Shown here in pieces: positions 1 to 10,600 of a stretch of DNA of 64,000 bases; the stretch's first letter is position 1; each line of letters begins with the position of its first letter. The notes under the pieces are model-generated. The model saw nothing but the letters and a program-made list of their open reading frames with translations. It was not told the DNA's origin and did not search any database. The position numbers were made by a program, and so were the translations under genes. The DNA comes from Caecitellus pseudoparvulus (lineage: Eukaryota; Bigyra: Bicosoecida), in contig CBFFRQ010000055.1 in the NCBI GenBank assembly GCA_965644315.1, forward strand, positions 1 through 64,000, read 5' to 3'.

Positions 1-1705
1 GCAGGGAGTGGAGTTGGCGCTGCGTCCTCGTGAGGCGCGTGTGCTGAGCGGGGAGGACCCCGAGTATCCGTGCGAGTTTTACGGGCTGTGCAACTGTGTG
101 GACAGGCCCAACGGCATGACGTGTGCTGAGAAGCGTGCGGTGCTGGACGCCCACAACCACCACCGGGCGACGGTGTCGAGCGACGAGCCATCCGCTGCGA
201 ACATGCAGCGCATGGTGTGGGACACGGCTTTGGAGGAGGTGGCTGATGCATACGCTGCTCAGTGCCATTGGGCCCACAATGGCGCTCGGACGACCGAGTA
301 CAGGGCGGCGGGTGGGGGCTACTCGTATGCGGGTGAGAATCTGGCGATGGGCACGGCTGGCTTCTACACGGCTGAGGGTTTCGTGACGAGCTGGTATGAC
401 GAGTATGAGTACTACACGTACTCGACACGAGCATGCAGTGATGTGTGTGGTCACTACACGCAGGTGGTGTGGGCTGGGTCAGTGACGGTGGGGTGTGGTA
501 CGCGTGTGTGTCCGAGTGTGAGCAATTCGGGTTTCACGAATGCGTTGTTGTTGGTGTGCAACTATGCGCCGGGGGGCAACTTCAATGGGCAGCATCCGTA
601 CAGTCAGGGGGCATCCTGCAGCTCCTGTCCGAGTGGGACTGAGTGTGACTACACGGGTGCGTTGTGCGCGGCGAGTCCGATCCCAGCTCCGTTGTCTGGT
701 GGGGGCGGAGGGGGCAATGACGATGGCGATGGTGGTGGCGATGGTGGCGATGGCGGTGATGGCGGTGGCGATGGTGGTGCCGGGGATGGCGGTGACGGTG
801 GTGGTGCCGGGGATGGTGGTGATGGCGGTGGCGATGGTGGTGATGGCGGTGGCGATGGCGGTGCGGGCGATGGTGGTGATGGTGGTGGCGATGGCGGTGC
901 GGGCGGTGCGGGCGATGGCGGTGATGGTGGCGGCGATGGTGGTGATGGCGGTGGCGATGGTGGTGATGGCGGTGGCGATGGCGGTGCGGGCGATGGTGGT
1001 GATGGCGGTGGCGATGGCGGTGCGGGCGGTGCGGGCGATGGCGGTGATGGCGGTGGCGATGGTGGTGATGGTGGCGATGGTGGTGATGGCGGTGGCGATG
1101 GCGGTGCGGGCGATGGTGGTGATGGTGGTGGCGATGGCGGTGCGGGCGATGGTGGTGATGGTGGTGGTGCCGGCGGTGCGGGCGATGGCGGTGATGGTGG
1201 TGGCGATGGCGGTGATGGTGGTGGTGATGGGGACGGAGGCGGTGATGGTGGTGGCGATGGAGGTGATGGTGGTGGCGATGGCGGTGATGGTGGTGGTGAT
1301 GGGGACGGAGGCGGTGATCAAGGCAGCAAACCATCCCCAACTCCCAGCACACAGGGGGACAGCGGTCCCTCTGGCGCTGATGGAACGAAGGGAGGAGATG
1401 GGGGTGATGCCGGCGACTCTCCGACAGGCACCGCAGCCGGTTCAGGGTCAGGCTCTGCGCGGGAGGGTGGATCCGGGGCTGGGCAAGGTGGCGGCATGTC
1501 CGTTGGAGCCCAGGCTGGGATTGGTGTTGGTGTGACAGTGGTGGTATTGGCCATTGCAGCCGCGCTCTTCATGTCTCATCGAAGCAAGAACTCCCGCACT
1601 CGCAGCGACGGAGACATTGGCGAGACGGTTGGCCCGGTGTCACATGTGAACCCCCTTGGCGCTCACAATATCCCTGACTGCAGCCAGATGAGGCATGGCG
1701 TCTGA
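1..1705 (+). CDS. CAP-domain (SCP/PR-1) membrane protein 1, 5' partial
   Basis: The 3' exon of the first of three tandem CAP genes; its signal-peptide exon lies left of the window, and the frame enters at base 2. Visible parts in order: a Cys-rich linker, a CAP domain with the N-terminal HNHHR motif, the GHYTQVVW signature and the LLVCNYAPGGNF signature, a short Cys-rich segment, about 200 residues of Gly/Asp/Ala repeats, one membrane helix (around GIGVGVTVVVLAIAAALFM) and a basic tail ending MRHGV. CAP proteins are usually secreted and act outside the cell in defence, adhesion or sterol/lipid binding; the predicted topology here is type I with the CAP domain outside. The stalk is about 288 bp longer than in the next copy while the rest is nearly identical. 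The first in-frame residue shown is not a real start. Confidence 0.9.
   Translation, partial: QGVELALRPREARVLSGEDPEYPCEFYGLCNCVDRPNGMTCAEKRAVLDAHNHHRATVSSDEPSAANMQRMVWDTALEEVADAYAAQCHWAHNGARTTEYRAAGGGYSYAGENLAMGTAGFYTAEGFVTSWYDEYEYYTYSTRACSDVCGHYTQVVWAGSVTVGCGTRVCPSVSNSGFTNALLLVCNYAPGGNFNGQHPYSQGASCSSCPSGTECDYTGALCAASPIPAPLSGGGGGGNDDGDGGGDGGDGGDGGGDGGAGDGGDGGGAGDGGDGGGDGGDGGGDGGAGDGGDGGGDGGAGGAGDGGDGGGDGGDGGGDGGDGGGDGGAGDGGDGGGDGGAGGAGDGGDGGGDGGDGGDGGDGGGDGGAGDGGDGGGDGGAGDGGDGGGAGGAGDGGDGGGDGGDGGGDGDGGGDGGGDGGDGGGDGGDGGGDGDGGGDQGSKPSPTPSTQGDSGPSGADGTKGGDGGDAGDSPTGTAAGSGSGSAREGGSGAGQGGGMSVGAQAGIGVGVTVVVLAIAAALFMSHRSKNSRTRSDGDIGETVGPVSHVNPLGAHNIPDCSQMRHGV
721..1317 (+). repeat. GGTGATGGC-type minisatellite coding a Gly/Asp stalk
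   Basis: Imperfect 9-21 bp units of GGTGATGGC, GGTGGCGATGGC and GCGGGCGATGGT encode GDGG, GGDGG and GAGDGG runs between the CAP domain and the membrane helix of copy 1. Lengths stay in multiples of three, so the frame is kept. The repeats also open long artefactual frames on other strands and frames (Met/Val/Ala-rich and His/Arg-rich). Confidence 0.95.
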
Positions 1706-1867
1706 TCCAGTGCCCCTCAACGCGTTTTTCTTCTCAATTCGCTGTTTTGTGATCCGGCTCGCCGAAATGCATCCGGATTGGACCATGCTGTCCACGCTGA
1801 ACCACCGATCGACGCCAGAAGGGAATCAAAACCAAACCACCCTGCACAAGAGCATGACCAGCATCTG

Positions 1868-4063
1868 ATGGCTCTGAAAGCTTTGTCCATGGCGGCAGTC
1901 TGGACGGCCAGCCTCGTGCTGGCCTGCACAGCCCTGCTCCTCGCAGGCAGCCAGGCCAGCTTTCCCCATGCTGCCAGCGCCCCGCCCCGGCTAGCAGTGG
2001 AGGTGGTGGGGGACGTGGACAGCGTGATGCGGGAGTCCCTGCAGTCCTCTGTGGGGAGCATGCTGGTGGGGGCATTCCAGGGTGTGCAGGTGAGTGTGCT
2101 GGGCGTGGCGAGGGGGTGATGCTTGGGAGTGGGTGAGGTGGCGTTGTTGACTGTGGCGCGTGTGTGTGCGCAGGCGGATGCGGGCGAGGCAGGTTTCATG
2201 GTGCATTCAGGGTGCAGTGTGTATGACGAGCATCTGGGGCTGTGCATGGAGGCGGGGGAGGGTGACATGGTGCGTAGCGAGTGGTGCGGTGCAGAGCGGT
2301 GCGTGTCGCAGTGCGGCACTTGGTACATGGCGCTCCGTGCACAGTGCAGCGTGGAGGGTGTGGGGTCTGTGGTCGTGCCAGAGGCGTATGTGGGGTCTGG
2401 TCCGCAGTGTGAGGTGGGGAGCACAGGCGTGCAGTGCCGTCGGTCGTTGGTTGAGGGTGTGGCTGGCGTGGACGTGTTGGTGCTGTTGACAGCGGGTTGG
2501 GATGGTGGCGTGGAGGGGCAGTGCAGCGCAGCTGTGAGGGCTGGGGCATGCCGGTGGGGAGGGGTCGGCGGGTCATCAGTGCGCGCGGTGCTGGTGAGCG
2601 TGTGTCCGAGTGCGGTGGGGAGTGCTGAGAGCGGGGGTGAGGCGGTGCAGGGAGTGGAGTTGGCGCTGCGTCCTCGTGAGGCGCGTGTGCTGAGCGGGGA
2701 TGACCCCGAGTATCCGTGCGAGTTTTACGGGCTGTGCAACTGTGTGGACAGGCCCAACGGCATGACGTGTGCTGAGAAGCGTGCGGTGCTGGACGCCCAC
2801 AACCACCACCGGGCGACAGTGTCGAGCGACGAGCCATCCGCTGCGAACATGCAGCGCATGGTGTGGGACACGGCTTTGGAGGAGGTGGCTGATGCATACG
2901 CTGCTCAGTGCCACTGGGCCCACAATGGCGCTCGGACGACCGAGTACAAGGCGGCGGGTGGGGGCTACTCGTATGCGGGTGAGAATCTGGCGATGGGCAC
3001 GGCTGGCTTCTTTACGGCTGAGGGTTTCGTGACGAGCTGGTATGACGAGTATGAGTACTACACGTACTCGACACGAGCATGCAGTGATGTGTGTGGTCAC
3101 TACACGCAGGTGGTGTGGGCTGGGTCAGTGACGGTGGGGTGTGGTACGCGTGTGTGTCCGAGTGTGAGCAATTCGGGTTTCACGAATGCGTTGTTGTTGG
3201 TGTGCAACTATGCGCCGGGGGGCAACTTCAATGGGCAGCATCCGTACAGCCAGGGGGCATCCTGCAGCTCCTGTCCGAGTGGGACTGAGTGTGACTACAC
3301 GGGTGCGTTGTGCGCGGCGAGTCCGATCCCAGCTCCGTTGTCTGGTGGGGGTGGTGGTGGCGATGGTGGTGGCGATGGTGGCGATGGTGGTGATGGTGGT
3401 GGCGATGGTGGTGCCGGGGATGGTGGTGCCGGGGATGGTGGTGATGGTGGTGGCGATGGTGGTGCCGGGGATGGTGGTGCCGGGGATGGTGGTGATGGTG
3501 GTGGCGATGGTGGTGCCGGGGATGGCGATGGTGGTGCCGGGGATGGCGGTGATGGTGGTGGCGATGGCGGTGATGGCGGTGGCGATGGTGGTGGCGATGG
3601 CGGTGATGGCGGTGGCGATGGTGGTGGCGATGGCGGTGCGGGCGATGGTGGTGATGGTGATGACGGAGGCGATGATCAAGGCAGCAAGCCATCCCCAACT
3701 CCAAGCACACAGGGGGCCGGCGGTCCCTCTGGCGCTGATGGAACGAAGGGAGGAGATGGGGGTGATGCCGGCGACTCTCCGACAGGCACCGCAGCCGGTT
3801 CAGGGTCAGGCTCTGCGCGGGAGGGCGGATCCGGGGCTGGGCAAGGTGGCGGCATGTCCGTTGGAGCCCAGGCTGGGATTGGTGTTGGTGTGACAGTGGT
3901 GGTATTGGCTATTGCAGCCGCGCTCTTTATGTCTCACCGAAGCAAGAACTCTCGCACTCGCAGCGACGGAGACATTGGTGAGACGGTTGGCCCGGTGTCA
4001 CATGTGAACCCCCTTGGCGCTCACAATATCCCTGACTGCAGCCAGACGAAGCATAGCGTCTGA
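1868..4063 (+). CDS. CAP-domain (SCP/PR-1) membrane protein 2
   Basis: Exons 1868-2089 and 2174-4063 join in phase 0 over an 84-nt GTGAGT...GCGCAG intron, giving 703 residues. The start is chosen because it begins a typical signal peptide (about 30 residues ending near LLLAGSQA); an upstream in-frame ATG at 1778 would place 30 polar residues before it. After the signal come a Cys-rich ectodomain of unknown family (about 75-265), the CAP domain (about 272-415, with GHYTQVVW near 382), a Gly/Asp repeat stalk (about 464-574), a membrane helix (about 638-662) and a short basic tail. Predicted type I surface protein. Function inferred from the family only: extracellular CAP proteins bind lipids or partners and are not generally enzymes. 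The linker and CAP segments are almost identical to copies 1 and 3. Confidence 0.9.
3352..3674 (+). repeat. Gly/Asp minisatellite in CAP copy 2
   Basis: Same class of repeat as in copy 1, in the same place between CAP domain and membrane helix, but about 288 bp shorter and with more GGTGCCGGGGATGGT units. The length difference against nearly identical flanks shows the tract expands or contracts faster than the rest of the gene. Confidence 0.93.
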
Positions 4064-4225
4064 TCCAGTGCCCCTCAACGCGTTTTTCTTCTCAATTCGC
4101 TGTTTTGTGATCCGGCTCGCCGAAATGCATCCGGATTGGAGCATGCTGTCCACGCTGAACCACCGATCGACGCCAGAAGGGAATCAAAACCAAACCACCC
4201 TGCACAAGAGCATGGCCAGCATCTG

Positions 4226-6043
4226 ATGGCCCTGAAAGCTTTGTCCATGGCGGCAGTCTGGACGGCCAGCCTCGTGCTGGCCTGCACAGCCCTGCTCCTC
4301 GCAGGCAGCCAGGCCAGCTTTCCCCATGCTGCCAGCGCCCCGCCCCGGCTAGCGGTGGAGGTGGTGGGGGACGTGGACAGCGTGATGCGGGAGTCCCTGC
4401 AGTCCTCTGTGGGGAGCATGCTGGTGGGGGCATTCCAGGGTGTGCAGGTGAGTGTGCTGGGCGTGGCGAGGGGGTGATGCTTGGGAGCAGGTGAGGTGGC
4501 GATGTTGACTGTGGCGCGTGTGTGTGCGCAGGCGGATGCGGGCGAGGCAGGTTTCATGGTGCATTCAGGGTGCAGTGTGTATGACGAGCATCTGGGGCTG
4601 TGCATGGAGGCGGGGGAGGGTGACATGGTGCGTAGCGAGTGGTGCGGTGCAGAGCGGTGCGTGTCGCAGTGCGGCACTTGGTACATGGCGCTCCGTGCAC
4701 AGTGTAGCGTCGAGGGTGTGGGGTCTGTGGTCGTGCCAGAGGCGTATGTGGGGTCTGGTCCGCAGTGTGAGGTGGGGAGCACAGGCGTGCAGTGCCGTCG
4801 GTCGTTGGTTGAGGGTGTGGCTGGCGTGGACGTGTTGGTGCTGTTGACGGCGGGTTGGGATGGTGGCGTGGAGGGGCAGTGCAGCGCAGCTGTGAGGGCT
4901 GGGGCGTGCCGGTGGGGAGGGGCTGGCGGGTCATCAGTGCGCGTGGTGCTGGTGAGCGTGTGTCCGAGTGCGGTGGGGAGTGCCGAGAGCGGGGGTGAGG
5001 CGGTGCAGGGAGTGGAGTTGGCGCTGCGTCCTCGTGGGGCGCGTGTGCTGAGCGGGGATGACCCCGAGTACCCGTGCGAGTTTTACGGGCTGTGCAACTG
5101 TGTGGACAGGCCCAACGGCATGACGTGTGCTGAGAAGCGTGCGGTGCTGGACGCCCACAACCACCACCGGGCGACGGTGTCGAGCGACGAGCCATCCGCT
5201 GCGAACATGCAGCGCATGGTGTGGGACACGGCTTTGGAGGAGGTGGCTGATGCCTATGCTGCTCAGTGCCACTGGGCCCACAATGGCGCTCGGACGACCG
5301 AGTACAAGGCGGCGGGTGGGGGCTACTCGTATGCGGGTGAGAATCTGGCGATGGGCACGGCTGGCTTCTACACGGCTGAGGGTTTCGTGACGAGCTGGTA
5401 TGACGAGTATGAGTACTACACGTACTCGACACGGGCATGCAGTGATGTGTGTGGTCACTACACGCAGGTGGTGTGGGCTGGGTCAGTGACGGTGGGGTGT
5501 GGTACGCGTGTGTGTCCGAGTGTGAGCAATTCGGGTTTCACGAATGCGTTGTTGTTGGTGTGCAACTATGCGCCGGGGGGTAACTTCAATGGGCAGCATC
5601 CGTACAGTCAGGGGGCATCCTGCAGCTCCTGTCCGAGTGGGACTGAGTGTGACTTCACGGGTGCGTTGTGCGCGGCGAGTCCGATCCCGGCTCCGTTGTC
5701 TGGTGGGGGCGGAGGCGGGAACGGAAACGGTGGGGATGGCGGGGGAAACCAGAATGAAGGGGGTTCCGGCTCTCCAGCAGGAGGTGGCAGCAATCCCAGC
5801 GGAAGCGGCTCTGGATCTGGATCAGGCAGTGGCTCTGTCTCTGGCAATGGCTCAGGCTCAGATGGGCCTACTGGTTTATCTGTGGGGGCAAGGGCGGGAA
5901 TCGCTGTTGCAGTAGTTGTGGGCGTGGTCGCGAGCATTGCTGGCATTATCCTTCTAACTCGTCACATCCAGGCTTCGCGATCTCAAGGGGCAGAGGGCCA
6001 GCATGAGTTCACCAACCCGGTTGCCTCTTATCCCAATGCTTGA
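4226..6043 (+). CDS. CAP-domain (SCP/PR-1) membrane protein 3 with a different stalk
   Basis: Exons 4226-4447 and 4532-6043, same phase-0 intron as copy 2, 577 residues. Signal peptide, Cys-rich ectodomain and CAP domain match copy 2 almost residue for residue. From about 5705 the protein differs: the Gly/Asp repeat is replaced by a Gly/Ser/Asn-rich stalk of about 50 residues, and the membrane helix (about 527-549, AGIAVAVVVGVVASIAGIIL) and tail (ending ASYPNA) are unrelated to the DCSQ...V tails of copies 1 and 2. The shared outside domain joined to a different anchor suggests either divergence of the 3' half or conversion confined to the 5' half. Confidence 0.9.
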
Positions 6044-6100
6044 AACGGCAGCCTGCTTTCAATGTACTCTTTGCTGACAACAAGTGCATTTCACGACAGA

Positions 6101-7218
6101 CTACAAGACTCTTTGCAGCAACTGCTGCACCATGGCGGAAGCTTGAGCGGCGGACAGGAACTCCGAGTTGAGCAGGGCATTTGTGATGAGCACCACATGT
6201 GCGTGCTGTCCGGCATTGACCCAGAACATGCCATTCACGCCAACCGCCAGCTCAAAGGGGATCCTTTTCCCCAGCGCGTTCAAAACCACGTGCTCGGGAT
6301 CAAGCAAACTGCGAAGCGGGAGCGGGAGCGACGAGGTGGGGGACACGCCCAAACCCAGCGACGGGAATCTGCAGCTGCACCGGAGTTCTGCTCAGGAAGT
6401 ACACATTAACGACGATATCAGCAGGGCCGAAGCCACTCTGTCCGCCCGTCGGTGTTGTCATCAACGCAGGGAGGCATGAGGGGCAAAGCGAAGCACGTAC
6501 TCTTGAGCAAGGCCACTGCTGCACCGCGTGAGCAGGCCACCTTTCAGTTCGCCGAAGAGGCTTTCACCCGTCACCCAGTCTTTCTTGGGGCCGTTGACCA
6601 CCTGGCAGGAGAGCTGAGGCTCCATGGCGCGAGGGGCAGCCGCCACCCGCGCGTACACAGCGGAGCCGATCTGCAAGTCTGGCTTGTTTTTCTTGCTCGC
6701 ACCATCGAAGGCCAGCTTGGGCAGCAAGCCTTCAGAAGTCCCATGCAGGGAGAGGCGGTACGTTCCATCTGACGCGCGGTCCATGCCTGTGACGATCCCA
6801 ATGACAGGGTCTTCCACCTTCGCGATGTACTGCAGCCGAGCGGTGTGAGGGGAGCGTGGAAAGAGCCAGCGTGCGGAAATGTGGCCGGCGCAACTCACCC
6901 TCCGACTGCTTGCCTCGACCCAGACTCGGTTTGGAAGCTGGTGCCTTAACACACCAGCCTTTGTGGACACCACATTGTCTCCTTGCTGCTGGACGCCACC
7001 GCCTGTGAAGGTCAGGGAGGCGCAGACAGTGTGCAGCGGTGTGCGGATTTTCACCGAACAGCCACCGCACACGAACCAGTGCGAACGCGCTGCTGAATGG
7101 ACACCAGGTCCTCTGTAAGCTCTTCTCCCGGAACAACAACCCGCGCGGGAATCTGCTGTGCTGATCCAGCTGCTGGCGCACCACTGGACGCAGCTGCAGC
7201 TGGTGTGGAGTCTGCCAT
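6101..7218 (-). CDS. RRP40: Exosome cap subunit RRP40 (EXOSC3-like)
   Basis: Exons (transcript order) 7077-7218, 6899-7002, 6501-6829 and 6101-6308, phases 1, 0 and 2, encode 260 residues. RRP40 is one of three S1/KH cap subunits that thread RNA into the exosome for 3'-5' processing and decay in nucleus and cytoplasm. Recognised from the N-terminal VVVPGEEL segment, the VVSTKAGVLRH segment, the S1 region (DPVIGIVTGM, then LAFDGASKKNKPDLQIG and MEPQL) and the KH region with the GVNGMFWV signature (GxNG) typical of RRP40/RRP4. Length is close to the human protein. The first intron has an unusual GTTCGT donor. The stop lies only 57 bp from the convergent CAP copy 3. Its start faces TOP2 across a 385-bp divergent spacer. 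Confidence 0.9.
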
Positions 7219-7603
7219 GCTGACAGCTTCACGCACTGCTCTCCCTCGCAAGAGGTGGCGTTGCACCTGCACGGGATGAGCAGGCAACGAATCTTGCACA
7301 GCCCCCGATGTGCCTCTCTCTCGGGGCATGTGTGGGATTTTCGTTTTGACGCAAGGAGATGTCTAGATGTCCGGGCTTGCTGCAGCAGCCGAATGGGGCC
7401 GAGGCAGAGCGGCACATTGCATTCAACGAGAGCAGGTATAACAACAACACACACAAACTCAACGCAACTACTTCGGTTGTGTCACACTCTTGTTTGGTGT
7501 GCTTCCTCTGCCGCTGAAGCCTCTGCTTGCGCGAGGCCCAGCAGTGCGGAATTTGTGCCACACCGCGGCAGAAGCGTTGCACCCCTTCGTCTCATTTGCA
7601 GCA
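7219..7603. other. Divergent intergenic region between RRP40 and TOP2
   Basis: About 385 bp between two start codons on opposite strands; it should hold both promoters and 5' UTRs. I see no convincing TATA box, coding exon or RNA gene. A stretch around 7436-7470 (TATAACAACAACACACACAAACTC) is notably richer in A and C than the surroundings and could be untranslated leader of TOP2. Confidence 0.4.
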
Positions 7604-10600
7604 ATGGCAGCTGACGCAGACTACAGCTTTTCGGCATCGGAAGGATCAGATGTTGAGTTCTACAGTGATGGGGACTTCTCTGATGTTCGTTACCGGAGCC
7701 TGCGGGCCACTTGTGTCACCTGTGTCACTAACGCCTGCTCGCCGCGCAGGTGTCCCCCGTCAAAGCCCCGAAGGCGAGGAAGGCCCCCAAAGGCAAGCGG
7801 GCAGTGCTAGCAGATGCTGACACGTCAGCAAATGCAGCAGCAGCTGCGGAAGGGGGCAAGACAGTGGAGGAGATGTACGTCAAGATGACCCAACTGCAGC
7901 ACATCCTGAAGCGCCCGGACACATACGGTGAGCCGAGCCTGTTTGCGGATCGCGTTGTGCTAGGCCGCACATTACTTTGATTCCTCGCCCAGTTGGCTCT
8001 ATTGAGTCCATCACCCAGCCGATGTGGGTCTTCGATGACGCTTCTGGCATGATCAAGCGCCGAACCATCAGCTACGTGAGTGCTGCGAGAGCGCCCACTG
8101 TGGGTGGTTTTGCGCAGCATCGGCCTCACTCGCTTGCAGGTCCCTGGGCTGTACAAAATCTTCGACGAAATCCTTGTGAACGCTGCTGACAACAAGCAGC
8201 GCGATGCGAGCATGGATCGCCTGGAGGTCAGCATTGATCCCGAGGCGAACGTCATTTCCGTGTGCAACAACGGTGGGTGCAGCCGGCTTTAGGGGCGATC
8301 GTGGCGGGCGCCTGTGCACGCTAGCCTACTCATGCGCCCTTGCAGGGAAGGGAATCCCCATCAGCATGCACAAGGAGCACAAAGTCTACGTGCCAGACTT
8401 GATCTTTGGGCATCTGCTCACGTCCTCCAACTATGACGATGACGAGAAGAAGGTGACGGGAGGCCGCAACGGCTACGGAGCCAAGCTCGCCAACATCTTC
8501 TCCACGTCGTTCACGGTGGAGACAGTGGACTCTCGGCAGGGCCTGAAGTACATCCAGACCTTCACTGACAACATGGGCAGCAAGACCGAGCCTGAGATCA
8601 CGAAGGTTGCGAAGGACAAGCGCGGCCGTGGCGACTACACACGCATCACGTTCAGCCCCGACCTCGCACGCTTCGGCATGGAGACGCTAGATGACGATGT
8701 GGTGGCGCTGCTGAAGAAGCGCGTGCACGACATGGCTGGCGTCACTGACGCCTCCGTCAAGGTGTACTTGAACGGCACCCGCATCGCTGCCACGGGCTTC
8801 GAGAAGTACGTTGGCTTGTACGTGCCAGACGAGTCGGCACCACGGGTGTTCGCTCGTATCAACGACCGATGGGAGGTGTGTGTCTCTGTTTCGGATGGCC
8901 AGTTCAACCAGGTGTCCTTCGTGAACGCCATCTGCACGGTGAAGGGCGGGCAGCATGTGGACTACATCGCCGACCAAGTGACCAAAGAGATGGTGCGTCT
9001 GGCCAACCGCAAGAACAAGGGCGTGCAAGTGAAGCCGCACCACGTGAAAAACCACCTTTTTGTCTTTGTGAATGCGTTGATCGAGAACCCGGCCTTTGAC
9101 TCCCAAACCAAGGAGACCCTGACGACACGTTCCAAGGCGTTCGGCTCCACTGCCGAGCTGCCCCCTAAATTCCTGAAGGCTGTGGCAGCTGCCGGGGTGG
9201 TGGACCGCGTCCTTGCTTGGGCCAAGTTCAAGCAGACATCTGAGCTCAAGCGCGTCGGTGGCAGCAAGAAAGTGAACCTTTCCGGCATCCCCAAGCTGAA
9301 CGACGCAAACTGGGCAGGCGGCGCACGCTCTGGGCAGTGCACGCTGATCCTGACTGAGGGAGATTCAGCCATGACCACAGCCGTGTCCGGGCTGTCCGTG
9401 GTGGGGCGGGATGCCTACGGTGTCTTTCCCTTGAAAGGCAAGCCTCTGAACGTCCGAGAAGCCACACACGCCTCCATCATGGCCAACACTGAAATCTCCA
9501 ACATCGTCAAGATCATGGGGCTGCAGTTTGGGAAGGAGTATGACAGCACGAAAGGCCTGCGGTATGGGCACCTGCTCATCATGGCGGATCAGGACCACGA
9601 TGGCTCACACATCAAGGGGCTCATCCTGAACTTGCTGGCACACTTCTGGCCCAGCCTGCTGCGCGTGCCCGGCTTCTTGCGGCAGTTCATCACCCCCATC
9701 GTCAAGTGCACCAAGGGCAAGCAGGTGCTGACCTTCTTCACCATGCCCGAGTACGCGACGTGGAAAGCGGCCACCAGCGATGGAAAGGGGTGGAACATCA
9801 AGTACTACAAGGGTTTGGGCACCTCCTCCCCTGCAGAGGCAAAGCAGTACTTCTCCAACCTGGACACGCACGTGATTGACTTTGGCGTGGCAAGCGAGGA
9901 TGATGTGGCGGCTCTGGACCTCGCCTTCAACAAGCGCCGAGCAGACGACCGCAAGGATTGGCTTCTGTCCAGGCCCATGGGCGCACACGTAGACTATGCT
10001 GTGCCAGCCATGGAGGTGAGGGAGTTTGTGAACAAGGAGCTCATCTTGTTCTCTGCTGCTGACAACGTCCGGTCCATTCCCAGCATGATGGACGGCTTGA
10101 AGCCTGCCCAGCGCAAGGTACTGCACGGCGCCTTCAAGCGCAACCTCACAAAATCCGAGATCAAGGTCGCACAGCTGGCAGGGTACGTCTCTGAGCACTG
10201 TGCTTACCACCACGGCGACGCGTCGCTGACGGCGACGATCGTCAGTATGGCCCAGAACTTCGTCGGCTCCAACAACGTGAACCTGATGCACCCTGGCGGC
10301 CAATTTGGCACACGGCGCATGGGAGGCAAGGATGCCTCTTCTGCGCGTTACATTTTCACCAAGCTGGCGCCCATTGCCCGCGCGCTGTTCCACCCCGACG
10401 ACGACCCGCTGCTGGAGCCTCAAATGGAGGACGGGCAGAAGATTGAGCCCACCTGGTACGCGCCAATCATCCCACTCGTGTTGGTCAATGGCAGCGATGG
10501 TATTGGCACGGGCTGGTCCTCGTTTGTGCCAAACCACGACCCACGGGCTGTCATCGCCAACATCCGTGCCTTGCTGGATGGCGAGCCCATGACGCCCCTT

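Larger units (their letters stand above)
1706..4225 (+). repeat. Segmental tandem duplication unit of the CAP array
   Basis: The stop codons of copies 1 and 2 and the starts of copies 2 and 3 are each 2358 bp apart. The 162-bp intergenic spacer, signal-peptide exon, intron and CAP exon of the unit starting at 1706 recur at 4064 with only scattered substitutions. Identity continues to about 5700, where copy 3 diverges. The spacer must hold both the 3' end of one copy and the promoter of the next. The pattern indicates recent duplication or ongoing gene conversion. Confidence 0.9.

Noticed and set aside
582-1352. Long minus-strand His/Arg-rich frame and plus-strand Met/Val/Ala-rich frame over the CAP stalk
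   Set aside because: They are alternative-frame readings of the Gly/Asp minisatellite; the composition is purely repeat-derived and the CAP frame is supported by conserved domains on both sides.
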